Below are positions 18,218-26,576 of a DNA stretch of 64,000 bases, piece after piece. The stretch is from an uncultured Pelagimonas sp. Lineage in GTDB: Bacteria > Pseudomonadota > Alphaproteobacteria > Rhodobacterales > Rhodobacteraceae. Made by a program: the position numbers and the translations under genes. The notes beneath the pieces were generated by a model, which was given only the letters and a program-made list of their open reading frames with translations, had not been told where the DNA came from and did not search any database. The stretch lies in NCBI GenBank assembly GCA_947499735.1, contig CANMPP010000003.1, forward strand, positions 124,001 through 188,000, given 5' to 3'. How positions within the stretch are numbered: position 1 is the stretch's first letter; the number at the start of each line of letters is the position of its first letter.

Positions 18218-19303
18218 TTACTGGTTTTGCGCCACGAAATAGCCGACACCCGCTGCCACGATAAGACCAAGAATGACAGCAATCGCGATTTTCCATGCGG
18301 ACCAAGGGCGTTCACCCCGCACGCGGCCCGTGCGGCCATTGACCACAAAACGATAGGTTTTACCACGGTATTTATAGGCGGCCATCCAAACCGGTAGCAA
18401 AATGTGTTTGAAGGTCACATCGGACAGAGTTGTATCAATCTGATGGATACGCTGTGCATCACCGCCAATGTCGAATTTGACGTCGCGCACAATGACCTTG
18501 TCCATTTTTTCGCGGGCATCTTGGAACCCTTCATCCAGATCGACCTGATATCCTTCGGCGCTAAAACCAGCCAAAAATTCAGGACGATAGGGTTCGAGCG
18601 CTGCAAGATCCCAGGGTTCCAAGGCCTCGGTAAACCGTTTGGGCAGGGATCGAGAGGCCAGTACCAAAACATCGTCGAAAAACCGTTGCACGCGGCCGGA
18701 TTTGCGCCGCCACCTGATTTTGCGCACGCGCACTTGTTCGCTTTTACCGTCTCGCATCACCGTTTTGGTTTCGTAATACGCATCCCCCCGTTCGCCGCGA
18801 TAGTGCGAATGTGTCTGCGCATCAAAGGTCCAATAGGGAACATAGATTCCCTGCATTTTGCGGCCTTTGCGGGCGTATTCTTGCAAGCCATTCGGGGCAA
18901 ACCATAACCGACCCAGCCAATCATTCATGGCTTCTCGGGATGCTTTTTCGTCCAACGCAAAGGGGAGCAGGCCCTTTGGTTTGATATGGCGATGCGTTCC
19001 GGTATCGGTGACCACGGGTGTTGCGCAAAATGGGCATTCGGTGGCATGCGTGTCCTGATCAAGGGCGACTTCGGCGGCGCAATTTGGGCATTTGGATACG
19101 CGGGTTTCTTCCATTTCCTGTAATGGAAGAAGGTTGTTAATGGCCTGTTTGAAGTCCAATTCACGAATGCCGCTGTCATCTGCAACAGGTGCGGCCATGT
19201 CTTCGGTTGAACCGCAAAAATCGCAGATGAGTTTTGATGCATCAGGATCAAACCGATAGTCGGCGCCACATTGCGGGCAAGGAAAATGGTGTTCTTCGAC
19301 CAT
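18218..19303 (-). CDS. Zinc-ribbon membrane-anchored protein
   Basis: This 361-aa protein has two N-terminal zinc ribbons. The first is C-P-Q-C (residues 9-12) with C-D-F-C near 30; the second is C-P-N-C near 73 with C-P-F-C near 92. A long soluble middle follows, then one C-terminal membrane helix (residues about 331-355). Relatives are often labelled 'primosomal protein N-prime-like', but no helicase domain is present. In other genomes, as I recall, such proteins often sit beside TelA/SPFH genes; here that module lies 2.7 kb away. Function unknown. Confidence 0.7.
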   Translation of the reverse strand: MVEEHHFPCPQCGADYRFDPDASKLICDFCGSTEDMAAPVADDSGIRELDFKQAINNLLPLQEMEETRVSKCPNCAAEVALDQDTHATECPFCATPVVTDTGTHRHIKPKGLLPFALDEKASREAMNDWLGRLWFAPNGLQEYARKGRKMQGIYVPYWTFDAQTHSHYRGERGDAYYETKTVMRDGKSEQVRVRKIRWRRKSGRVQRFFDDVLVLASRSLPKRFTEALEPWDLAALEPYRPEFLAGFSAEGYQVDLDEGFQDAREKMDKVIVRDVKFDIGGDAQRIHQIDTTLSDVTFKHILLPVWMAAYKYRGKTYRFVVNGRTGRVRGERPWSAWKIAIAVILGLIVAAGVGYFVAQNQ

Positions 19304-19438
19304 GGATGTCGTTCCGTCTGTGATTTCGCATTCATCTGCGTCGGCGGTAAATTACCGTTTGGCGCAAGAAAGGGAAGTATCGATATTGCACGGCGGCAAG
19401 GGCCTGCTAGCTTAATGCTGCATAATCGAAGGTGACAG

Positions 19439-19972
19439 ATGCGAAACATATTTCTTTTCTGTGCTCTTATTTGGGCCAGTGTGGCGCAGGCTGAACCGCG
19501 CAGCTATCGTTTCCTATGGGAAGGCGCGTCCGGATATTGGCTAGAGGGGGCGATCCATTTTGACGCAAATGATGCGTTTGAGGGTCTAATCCGCGAATGG
19601 GATGTCACCTGTTTTGAAATCCAAGGGTATCGCGGGGATCAATCACTGGGGCGTTGGGCCTTAGGGGATTTGTTGGATACGACCGCGTGGAGATTGCACT
19701 TTGACCTGACATACGAAGAATTTCTTGTGGTTGGTGGTGGGTATTCGATGCCGCAGGCTTGGAATATGCATGGGGGCGGATCAGGATGCGGAACTGACGG
19801 GTTTGGTTTCAATTTGGGCAACATCGCGCAGGATGTTTGTGTTGATGACCAAGTCGTCGTCGAAAGCCAAGCAGACCCAGCGCAACCTTTTCCGACATCA
19901 CGTGATGACAGTTACCAGTTTCCGCCTGATGCCTGCTATGGTCCTGATTTGCTAAGTGCGTTGCGCCCTTAA
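19439..19972 (+). CDS. Secreted hypothetical protein
   Basis: I do not recognise the family. The 177-aa protein has a clean Sec signal peptide (residues 1-18, cleavage after A-Q-A). The mature part contains F-D-A-N-D-A-F-E-G and a Gly-rich G-G-G-S-G-C-G-T-D-G-F-G-F segment. It has four mature cysteines (about residues 60, 120, 133 and 162) that could form disulphides in the periplasm. Its stop overlaps the convergent pseudouridine synthase gene by 4 bases. Confidence 0.65.
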   Translation: MRNIFLFCALIWASVAQAEPRSYRFLWEGASGYWLEGAIHFDANDAFEGLIREWDVTCFEIQGYRGDQSLGRWALGDLLDTTAWRLHFDLTYEEFLVVGGGYSMPQAWNMHGGGSGCGTDGFGFNLGNIAQDVCVDDQVVVESQADPAQPFPTSRDDSYQFPPDACYGPDLLSALRP

Positions 19973-20568
19973 CGTGGTTTTTTACGGTTCGCCGATCGGG
20001 CCTTGGGCGTGATGATATCAGCCTCCATTTGGCGATAGTCCCCTAGTTTCAATCCATCCAGATCCCAAGCCCCCACCGACCAACGTACGAGTCGCAAACA
20101 AGGATATCCGACATGCGCGGCCATGCGGCGCACCTGTCGGTTGCGCCCTTCGGTGATGGTCAGGCTGAGCCAACAATCCGGGACGGATTTGCGAAAGCGA
20201 ACGGGTGGGTCGCGATCCCATAATTCTGGCGTGTCGATGCGGTGCACTTTGGCGGGACGGGTAAGACCGTCTTTAAGCGTTACGCCTTTTCGCAATGCGT
20301 CTAATGCTGCGTCATCTGGTTCACCTTCAACCTGAATGAGATAGGTTTTCGGTTTTTTGAACTTGGGGTTAGAGATCATGGCCTGCATTTTGCCATTATC
20401 CGTCAGGATCATGAGCCCTTCGCTATCCCGGTCCAAACGACCTGCCGGATAAAACCCCGGTTCTTTGATATAGTCCGATAAGGTCGCCCTTGGGCTGCCT
20501 TCGTTTCCCTTGTCGGTGAATTGCGACATCACGCCGAAAGGTTTGTTGAATAGGATCACACGCGCCAT
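19969..20568 (-). CDS. rRNA pseudouridine synthase, RsuA/RluE type
   Basis: A 199-aa protein of the RsuA/RluB/RluE/RluF family without an S4 domain, which resembles RluE in length. The catalytic motif is G-R-L-D-R-D-S-E-G-L, whose aspartate attacks the uridine base. I-T-E-G-R-N-R-Q-V-R-R-M follows. The target is probably 23S rRNA (U2457 for E. coli RluE), but that is by analogy. ATG 20568 has GGAG 8 bases upstream and overlaps the tadA stop region; 20616 would extend back into tadA. It probably shares a transcript with tadA. Confidence 0.9.
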   Translation of the reverse strand: MARVILFNKPFGVMSQFTDKGNEGSPRATLSDYIKEPGFYPAGRLDRDSEGLMILTDNGKMQAMISNPKFKKPKTYLIQVEGEPDDAALDALRKGVTLKDGLTRPAKVHRIDTPELWDRDPPVRFRKSVPDCWLSLTITEGRNRQVRRMAAHVGYPCLRLVRWSVGAWDLDGLKLGDYRQMEADIITPKARSANRKKPR

Positions 20569-20570
20569 AA

Positions 20571-21023
20571 TCAGCTCCGCAGTTTTGAAAAAAAGTCGCG
20601 CAGAAGTGTTTCGCAATCCGCCGCAGCGATTCCGTCATACACCTCTGGCACGTGATGGCATTGAGGATGGTCGAAAATGCGCGGTCCTTGCGCGACACCC
20701 CCTGATTTGGGATCTGATGCGCCATAATAAAGACGCCGAATGCGGGCGAAGGAAATCACAGATGCACACATCGGGCAGGGTTCTAACGTGACATAAAGAT
20801 CGTGATCAATTAGACGTTCTTGGCCCAAAACCGAGCACGCTTCGCGAATTGCGAGTGTTTCAGCATGTGCTGTTGGGTCATTCAATTCACGTGTTCGATT
20901 GCCTTGGGCCGCCACAACCTTGCCGTTGGGCGCGACAATAACGGCCCCAACCGGCACTTCGCCGCGCTGACTGGCGGCTTGGGCTTGCGCTAATGCGGCC
21001 TGCATATGGGTGGAAAACTTCAT
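20571..21023 (-). CDS. tadA: tRNA-specific adenosine deaminase TadA
   Basis: The 150-aa deaminase has the zinc-binding catalytic motifs H-A-E-T (histidine ligand and proton-shuttling glutamate) and P-C-P-M-C (two cysteine ligands). TadA converts A34 to inosine in the tRNA-Arg(ACG) anticodon and is normally essential. It overlaps head-to-head with the upstream frame of the RluB-like gene, whose chosen start at 21098 leaves a 74-base divergent promoter region. Confidence 0.94.
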   Translation of the reverse strand: MKFSTHMQAALAQAQAASQRGEVPVGAVIVAPNGKVVAAQGNRTRELNDPTAHAETLAIREACSVLGQERLIDHDLYVTLEPCPMCASVISFARIRRLYYGASDPKSGGVAQGPRIFDHPQCHHVPEVYDGIAAADCETLLRDFFSKLRS

Positions 21024-21097
21024 ATTCCCTTATTGCCTGTGACCTCGAAAAAGCGCAATCCACTTGCCTTTTGCCACGCGTGCGCTATGCCCCGCAC

Positions 21098-21907
21098 ATG
21101 ACAGATCCAAAAACACCTTCCAAAGAGACACCTGCCAGCGCGCCTGCAGGGGACCGTATTGCCAAAGTGATCGCCCGCGCAGGGCGTGCCAGTCGCCGTG
21201 AAGCCGAACGACTGATCGAGGCCGGTCGGGTTTCTGTGAATGGGAAAGTGATCACCAGCCCGGCTTTGAACGTGACGGGTAAGGACACTGTGACGGTTGA
21301 TGGTGTGTTGTTGGAAGCCCCTGATGAAGCGCGTTTGTGGCTTTACCACAAGCCCACGGGTCTGGTGACGACGCATAAGGATGAAAAAGGTCGTGCAACG
21401 ATCTTTGATGAATTGCCCGAGGAATTGCCCCGTGTCATGAGCGTGGGGCGTCTGGATTTGAATTCTGAAGGTTTGCTGCTGCTGACCAATGACGGTGGCG
21501 TCAAGCGTAAGTTGGAATTGCCGTCCACTGGATGGCTGCGAAAATACCGGGTTCGCGTCAATGGACGCCCGCAAGACACCACTTTGGAACCTTTGCGCAA
21601 GGGGATCGAGGTTGAAGGCACGCGTTTCCAACCGATGGAGGTCGTTCTGGACCGCCAACAGGGGGCGAATGCTTGGCTAACCGTTGGTCTACGCGAAGGG
21701 AAAAACCGCGAAATTCGCCGTGCGATGGCGGATATCGGATTGACGGTGAACCGGTTGATCCGTGTGTCTTATGGTCCGTTTCAATTGGGGCAGTTGAAGC
21801 AAGGCGAGGTACAAGAGGTGCGTCGCAAAGTGATGCGCGACCAGCTGGGTCTGGATGGTGCGAAACCTGAAAAGCCCGCGCCGAAGCGTCGCCGTAAACC
21901 AAAATAA
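21098..21907 (+). CDS. rRNA pseudouridine synthase, RluB type, with S4 domain
   Basis: An S4 RNA-binding domain opens this 269-aa protein (I-A-K-V-I-A-R-A-G-R-A-S-R-R-E-A-E-R, residues about 19-36). The catalytic domain has G-R-L-D-L-N-S-E-G-L (active aspartate) and L-R-E-G-K-N-R-E-I-R-R-A. The C-terminus is a basic tail. This is the RluB pattern (23S rRNA U2605 in E. coli). The early residues at 20993-21097 overlap tadA and lack conservation, so ATG 21098 is chosen. A hairpin follows the stop. Confidence 0.9.
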   Translation: MTDPKTPSKETPASAPAGDRIAKVIARAGRASRREAERLIEAGRVSVNGKVITSPALNVTGKDTVTVDGVLLEAPDEARLWLYHKPTGLVTTHKDEKGRATIFDELPEELPRVMSVGRLDLNSEGLLLLTNDGGVKRKLELPSTGWLRKYRVRVNGRPQDTTLEPLRKGIEVEGTRFQPMEVVLDRQQGANAWLTVGLREGKNREIRRAMADIGLTVNRLIRVSYGPFQLGQLKQGEVQEVRRKVMRDQLGLDGAKPEKPAPKRRRKPK

Positions 21908-21943
21908 AACCACAGACCGTCCAATCATGTGCGGCCTGTGGTT
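21908..21943 (+). terminator. Hairpin after the RluB-like gene
   Basis: AACCACAG (21908-21915) pairs with CTGTGGTT (21936-21943), extended by CCG/CGG after one mismatch. No T tract follows, so it may be a weak or factor-assisted terminator. Confidence 0.4.
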
Positions 21944-22058
21944 CGGCGATTTGCACAATTTTGCCGATCGCGATGGGAAAGGGCGATGTTTCCCCCTAGT
22001 ATGAAAACGGTTTTGTTCCTAAATTCCTGAAGGACCAAACGAATTCTTAGGGTTTTTC

Positions 22059-22148
22059 ATGTCAGGTACCGCGATTCAGAAAATAGCGTATATTCTGTTG
22101 ATTATTCTGCTTGTAGGCGTCACTTCAGGTTTCCTGGGGGGCATGTGA
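22059..22148 (+). CDS. Very small membrane protein (29 aa) leading the TelA module
   Basis: A 30-codon frame, ATG 22059 to TGA 22146-22148. The first 9 residues are polar (M-S-G-T-A-I-Q-K-I), then about 17 hydrophobic residues form one membrane helix, ending in G-F-L-G-G-M. The stop is one base before the ATG of the next gene, which points to translational coupling and argues that the frame is real. No family recognised. As the first gene of a TelA/XpaC module it may be a membrane partner of those proteins, or a translated leader. I found no cysteine or motif to say more. Confidence 0.6.
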   Translation: MSGTAIQKIAYILLIILLVGVTSGFLGGM

Positions 22149-22149
22149 A

Positions 22150-23031
22150 ATGGCCCAGAAGTTTGGCGGTAAATTTAGCCCAGATGGCGACACAAGCAAC
22201 GCTGCGGCCTCTCCGGCGTATCACAAGGCAAAGGTGTCTCCGATTGGCGCGCGGTCCAATTTCCTATTCATCCCACCGATCATTCTGGCAGCGACGTCTA
22301 TTTTTTCAGGCGCGGCGGGCTTGGCCATTGGCCTGATTGGTGCGGGCGTTTTACTGTTAGGCGCTTGGTTGTTGCGTGATGGGTTGCTGGCACAGGCGGC
22401 TTATGACGATCGCAAAGTCGCGCGTCGGCCAGCAATTCCGCGAAAATTTTTCGCGGCTTTGGTCTGTGGTTTGGGAACGGCGGTTGCGGCATTTTCTAAT
22501 GAACCGGGTTTGATCGCGCCTCTGATTTTCGGAGGAGCTGCGTCAGCCTTGCATTTCGGGGCGTTCGGGATGGACCCTATGAAAGACAAGGGGATGGAAG
22601 GCGTCGATACGTTTCAGCAGGATCGTGTGGCAAAAGCCGTTGAACAGGCCGAGGCGCATTTGAAAGGCATGAAAGATGCTGTCATGCGTGCGGGAGATCG
22701 CAGCGTCGAAACGCGGGTTGAACGGTTTACAATCGCCGCGCAGGATTTGATCCGTACGGTAGAAGAAGATCCACGTGATCTGATTCCCGCAAAGAAGTAT
22801 CTGGGTGTATATCTAAACGGCGCGAAAGACGCAGCTGTGAAGTTTGCCGATGTGTATAGCCGGACGCAAGACCGGACCGCCAAAAGCGACTTTATGATGC
22901 TTTTGACCGATCTTGAGGAAAGTTTTGGCCAAAAGACACAAAAGCTTCTTCTTGATGATAATACAGATCTAACAGTGGAAATTGACGTGCTGCGGGAACG
23001 GTTGCAGCGCGAGGGTGTTCGTCTCGATTAG
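22150..23031 (+). CDS. XpaC-like (5-bromo-4-chloroindolyl phosphate hydrolysis family) membrane protein
   Basis: The 293-aa protein has a short hydrophilic start, then two helices at about residues 37-75 and two more around 98-140, and a long charged helical C-terminal half from about 150. That matches the XpaC family, which is regularly encoded beside TelA-type proteins. The family name comes from a Bacillus phenotype and does not prove a phosphatase. It follows the 29-aa gene by one base and precedes telA by about 30 bases. Confidence 0.78.
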   Translation: MAQKFGGKFSPDGDTSNAAASPAYHKAKVSPIGARSNFLFIPPIILAATSIFSGAAGLAIGLIGAGVLLLGAWLLRDGLLAQAAYDDRKVARRPAIPRKFFAALVCGLGTAVAAFSNEPGLIAPLIFGGAASALHFGAFGMDPMKDKGMEGVDTFQQDRVAKAVEQAEAHLKGMKDAVMRAGDRSVETRVERFTIAAQDLIRTVEEDPRDLIPAKKYLGVYLNGAKDAAVKFADVYSRTQDRTAKSDFMMLLTDLEESFGQKTQKLLLDDNTDLTVEIDVLRERLQREGVRLD

Positions 23032-23060
23032 GGGCGCAGGGAATGTTAAAGGGGAAATCC

Positions 23061-24260
23061 ATGTCCGAAACAGTTCGTCAAAAAGCGGTAGAAGCCGAGG
23101 CATTGGTTGCCGAAATCAGCGACGTTCAGCTGCCTGAACTACAAGATGCCAACGCAATCGTCACTTTGGCGGAAGCTGATGCGCAGGTTTCCCAGGAAAT
23201 CCGCAGCCGCATGGAAGAAATCGACATGGAATCGACGCAATCCATTGTGTCTTTCGGGTCGGCGGCGCAGGCCGAGTTGCAAGAAATTTCACAGGCAATG
23301 TTGACGGATGTGCGTAACAAAGATGTCGGGCCAGCGGGTGATAGTCTGCGTACAATCGTCACGACAATCCGTGGCTTTTCCGTTTCCGAATTGGATGTGC
23401 GCCGTGAACGCAGCTGGTGGGAAAAACTGATCGGCCGCGCTGCGCCATTTGCCAAATTCACAGCCAAGTTTGAAACGGTTCAGGGACAAATTGATAAGAT
23501 CACAGATGATCTTTTGGCCCATGAGCATACATTGCTGAAAGACATCAAATCGCTGGATATGTTGTATGATAAGACGCTGCAATTCTACGATGAATTGGCG
23601 CTTTACATCGCAGCAGGCGAAGAAAAGCTAAAACAACTTGATGGAACGATCATCCCTGCGAAAGAAGCAGATGTTGCTTCTGCGGCTGAGGATGATCAGG
23701 TCATGGTTGCCCAAGAACTGCGCGATCTGCGCGCCGCGCGTGACGATCTGGAACGCCGCGTTCATGACCTGAAACTAACGCGTCAGGTGACGATGCAATC
23801 TTTGCCATCCATTCGTTTGGTTCAGGAAAATGACAAATCGTTGGTCACAAAGATCAATTCAACTTTGGTCAACACCGTTCCTTTGTGGGAAACGCAGCTG
23901 GCACAGGCAGTGACAATTCAACGTTCAGCCGAGGCGGCTGCAGCGGTGCGGGATGCGAACGATCTGACGAACGAGCTTCTGACATCGAACGCGAAGAACC
24001 TGCGTGATAGCAACAAGGTGATCCGCGAAGAAATGGAACGCGGTGTTTTTGATATCGAAGCGGTTAAGCAAGCCAATGCTGATCTGATCGGTACGATCGA
24101 GGAAAGCCTGCAAATCGCCGATGAAGGCAAAGCACGTCGTGCCAAGGCCGAAGTGGAATTGCAGCAAATGGAAAAAGATTTGCGCGACACATTGGCGTCT
24201 GCAAAAGCGCGGGGCACAGGAACAGGCGACGTTGCAGCGACGTCGGTACCGGGCGCATAA
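23061..24260 (+). CDS. telA: TelA/KlaA toxic anion resistance family protein
   Basis: A 399-aa, almost wholly helical soluble protein. Diagnostic parts include W-W-E-K-L-I-G (near residue 120), the D-M-L-Y-D-K-T-L-Q-F-Y-D-E-L region, and the M-Q-S-L-P-S-I-R segment. The family was named for tellurite resistance on plasmids and is linked to envelope stress, but its chemistry is unknown. ATG 23061 follows GGGGAAA; ATG 23043 is an alternative. It probably acts with XpaC and the SPFH protein, judged from repeated co-occurrence of these families. Confidence 0.88.
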   Translation: MSETVRQKAVEAEALVAEISDVQLPELQDANAIVTLAEADAQVSQEIRSRMEEIDMESTQSIVSFGSAAQAELQEISQAMLTDVRNKDVGPAGDSLRTIVTTIRGFSVSELDVRRERSWWEKLIGRAAPFAKFTAKFETVQGQIDKITDDLLAHEHTLLKDIKSLDMLYDKTLQFYDELALYIAAGEEKLKQLDGTIIPAKEADVASAAEDDQVMVAQELRDLRAARDDLERRVHDLKLTRQVTMQSLPSIRLVQENDKSLVTKINSTLVNTVPLWETQLAQAVTIQRSAEAAAAVRDANDLTNELLTSNAKNLRDSNKVIREEMERGVFDIEAVKQANADLIGTIEESLQIADEGKARRAKAEVELQQMEKDLRDTLASAKARGTGTGDVAATSVPGA

Positions 24261-24266
24261 ACAACA

Positions 24267-25250
24267 ATGTTGGTGGGGCGAGATATTAAACGATGGCTCT
24301 TGGTGGGGGTTTTGCTTCCACTAACGTCCTGTTCGTGGAGTGATCTTGCCCCTCGAAAAACCTCTGTTACGCCGCAGGTTCGCCCTGCGGCGTTGTCCGT
24401 TCCGGCCGAAAAGAATAACCTGCCCCCGCAACCTTCGGCCAAAAGCGCAGCCTTGTCAGAGTATTATAAACGTCGCGAAGCTGATTTGCTCGCACGGGGG
24501 TTGTTGCGTGTGGATGGCGGTGGACCTGATACGCTTTTCACCGATGAGGTTCTAATCCGCAATTTCAATGACATTGCACTGCATGAAGAATACCAACGTC
24601 ACAATGGGCTGCAAAATGCCACGCCCACTCAGAAGAGCGCCATTAAAAAATGGTCCCAGCCGGTGCGTTTGGTGATTGAGACGGGGGCGTCTGTTGCAGA
24701 CGAACAGGCCGAGAAAGACCGTGAAAATGTTGTGAATTTTGCGCGGCGTTTGAACCGTTTGACGGATCACGACATTTCAGTCACCAGAGGCCGCGGCAAT
24801 TTTCATGTTATGTTTTTGTCTGCGGATGAAATGGATCAGGTTGCCCCAAGGGTTCTGTCGTTGGAACCAAATGCGGACCGCAATGCGTTGCGCATTTTCG
24901 ATGATCTGCCCCAAGAAACCCAATGCATTGTAATTGCCTTTGCTTCCATGCCGGGCGGGTATGAATATGATACGGCCGTGGCCGTGATCCGCTCAGAACA
25001 TCCAGACTTGATGCGGTTGGCATGCATCCACGAAGAGATATCGCAAGGATTGGGGTTGTCGAATGACAGCGTCTACGCGCGTCCCTCTATTTTCAACGAT
25101 GATGATGAATTTGCGCTATTGACCAGTCACGATGAAATGTTGCTTCGGTTGTTGTATGATCCGGATCTAAAGCCCGGAATGCAAGAAGAGGTTGCCATGC
25201 CGATTGTGCGCGCCAAGCTCTCGGTCCTGATGGGCGGCAACGAAATCTGA
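24267..25250 (+). CDS. DUF2927 lipoprotein
   Basis: A 327-aa protein with a lipoprotein signal: hydrophobic residues about 10-20 and lipobox L-T-S-C, so Cys22 is probably lipidated. The mature protein matches DUF2927, with R-L-N-R-L-T-D-H-D-I and the C-I-H-E-E-I-S-Q-G-L-G-L-S-N-D motif. The histidine and glutamates there suggest a metallopeptidase-like site, but this is not shown. It starts 6 bases after telA and belongs to the same operon. Confidence 0.8.
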   Translation: MLVGRDIKRWLLVGVLLPLTSCSWSDLAPRKTSVTPQVRPAALSVPAEKNNLPPQPSAKSAALSEYYKRREADLLARGLLRVDGGGPDTLFTDEVLIRNFNDIALHEEYQRHNGLQNATPTQKSAIKKWSQPVRLVIETGASVADEQAEKDRENVVNFARRLNRLTDHDISVTRGRGNFHVMFLSADEMDQVAPRVLSLEPNADRNALRIFDDLPQETQCIVIAFASMPGGYEYDTAVAVIRSEHPDLMRLACIHEEISQGLGLSNDSVYARPSIFNDDDEFALLTSHDEMLLRLLYDPDLKPGMQEEVAMPIVRAKLSVLMGGNEI

Positions 25251-25370
25251 GGCGAAACCCCACGCTTTCCCCTCAAAACCCAATGCTTTAGAATTATCTT
25301 TGATCTAACAGCGTCAAAGCCGCTATAGAGCGTGTAGCCATGTCGCGTTGTAATAGTTTGAGGGGAACTG

Positions 25371-26489
25371 ATGAGCATTTGGGATTTTCTGCAAGGGCAG
25401 TTTATTGATGTCATCCATTGGACAGATGATACACGCGATACGCTTGTGTGGCGGTTTGAACGTGAAGGGCACGAAATCAAATACGGCGCCAAGCTGACGG
25501 TTCGCGAAGGTCAGGCCGCTGTATTCGTGCATGAGGGGCAATTGGCTGACGTGTTCACGCCGGGCCTTTATATGCTTGAAACCAACAACATGCCGATCAT
25601 GACATCGTTGCAGCATTGGGATCATGGGTTTAAAAGCCCGTTCAAGTCCGAGATCTATTTTGTAAACCTCAATCGGTTCACGGATCTGAAATGGGGCACA
25701 AAAAACCCAATTATGCTGCGTGATCCAGAATTTGGCCCAACACGCATTCGCGCCTTTGGAACCTATTCCGTTAAGGTCGCAGATCCCGCCAAATTCCTGA
25801 CCGAGATTGTCGGTACGGATGGCGAATTTACGATGGATGAGATCAGTTTCCAGATCCGCAACATCATCGTACAGGAATTCAGTCAGGCAATCGCAAAATC
25901 CGGCATCCCGGTTTTGGACATGGCAGCCAATACAGGTGAAGTTGGAGGATTACTGACCAAGGCGATCAATCCAACCATCGCGCAATACGGTTTGGAGCTG
26001 CCTGAGCTATACATCGAAAATATCTCTCTGCCACCTGAGGTCGAAAAGGCCCTGGATGCGCGCACCAGCCGTGGTTTGGCAGGAAATCTGGACGATCATA
26101 TGAAATGGAAAGCGGCCGAAGCCATGGGGCAGGGCGGCGCGATGGACCAATCCATGGGCATGGGGTTTGGTGCTGGAATGGGCATGAACATGGCCAACTC
26201 CATGATGCCGCAGGCTGGTCCGTGGGGCGCAGTTCCACAACAACAGGCAGCACCTGTTGCGCCACCACCTCCACCGCCTGTTGAACATGTCTGGCATATT
26301 GCTGAGGCGGGTCAAACCAAAGGTCCCTATTCCAAAGCAGATCTGGGCCGTATGGCGATGAGTGGTGACTTAACACGCGAAACACTTGTTTGGACGCCGG
26401 GGCAATCTGGTTGGCTTGCTGCCGGCGATGTGACCGAGTTGGCACAGCTGTTCACAGTGATGCCACCGCCCCCACCGCCCGTTGGCTGA
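25371..26489 (+). CDS. SPFH-domain protein with C-terminal GYF_2 domain
   Basis: The N-terminal 270 or so residues of this 372-aa protein are an SPFH (virion core protein-like) domain. A Met/Gly/Pro-rich linker follows (about 250-300). A C-terminal GYF_2 domain starts at E-H-V-W-H-I and includes K-G-P-Y-S and L-V-W-T-P-G-Q-S-G-W. A proline-rich tail ends the protein. GYF domains bind proline-rich peptides, and this protein carries its own poly-proline segments, so self-assembly or scaffolding is possible (inferred). No membrane helix is seen. It is the last gene of the TelA module, 120 bases after the DUF2927 gene. Confidence 0.85.
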   Translation: MSIWDFLQGQFIDVIHWTDDTRDTLVWRFEREGHEIKYGAKLTVREGQAAVFVHEGQLADVFTPGLYMLETNNMPIMTSLQHWDHGFKSPFKSEIYFVNLNRFTDLKWGTKNPIMLRDPEFGPTRIRAFGTYSVKVADPAKFLTEIVGTDGEFTMDEISFQIRNIIVQEFSQAIAKSGIPVLDMAANTGEVGGLLTKAINPTIAQYGLELPELYIENISLPPEVEKALDARTSRGLAGNLDDHMKWKAAEAMGQGGAMDQSMGMGFGAGMGMNMANSMMPQAGPWGAVPQQQAAPVAPPPPPPVEHVWHIAEAGQTKGPYSKADLGRMAMSGDLTRETLVWTPGQSGWLAAGDVTELAQLFTVMPPPPPPVG

Positions 26490-26510
26490 TTGGATATCCA
26501 TTACATTTTC

Positions 26511-26547
26511 AACAGGCCCTGCGGTTGCGCGGGGTCTGTTTTGTTTT
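26511..26547 (+). terminator. Terminator after the TelA module
   Basis: AACAG-GCCC-TGCG pairs, with G-T wobbles, to the complementary arm ending CTGTT at 26536-26540, followed by TTGTTTT. It lies 21 bases after the SPFH gene stop. Confidence 0.65.
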
Positions 26548-26576
26548 GTGATATTGATGCAGTTGACCGCCGGTCT

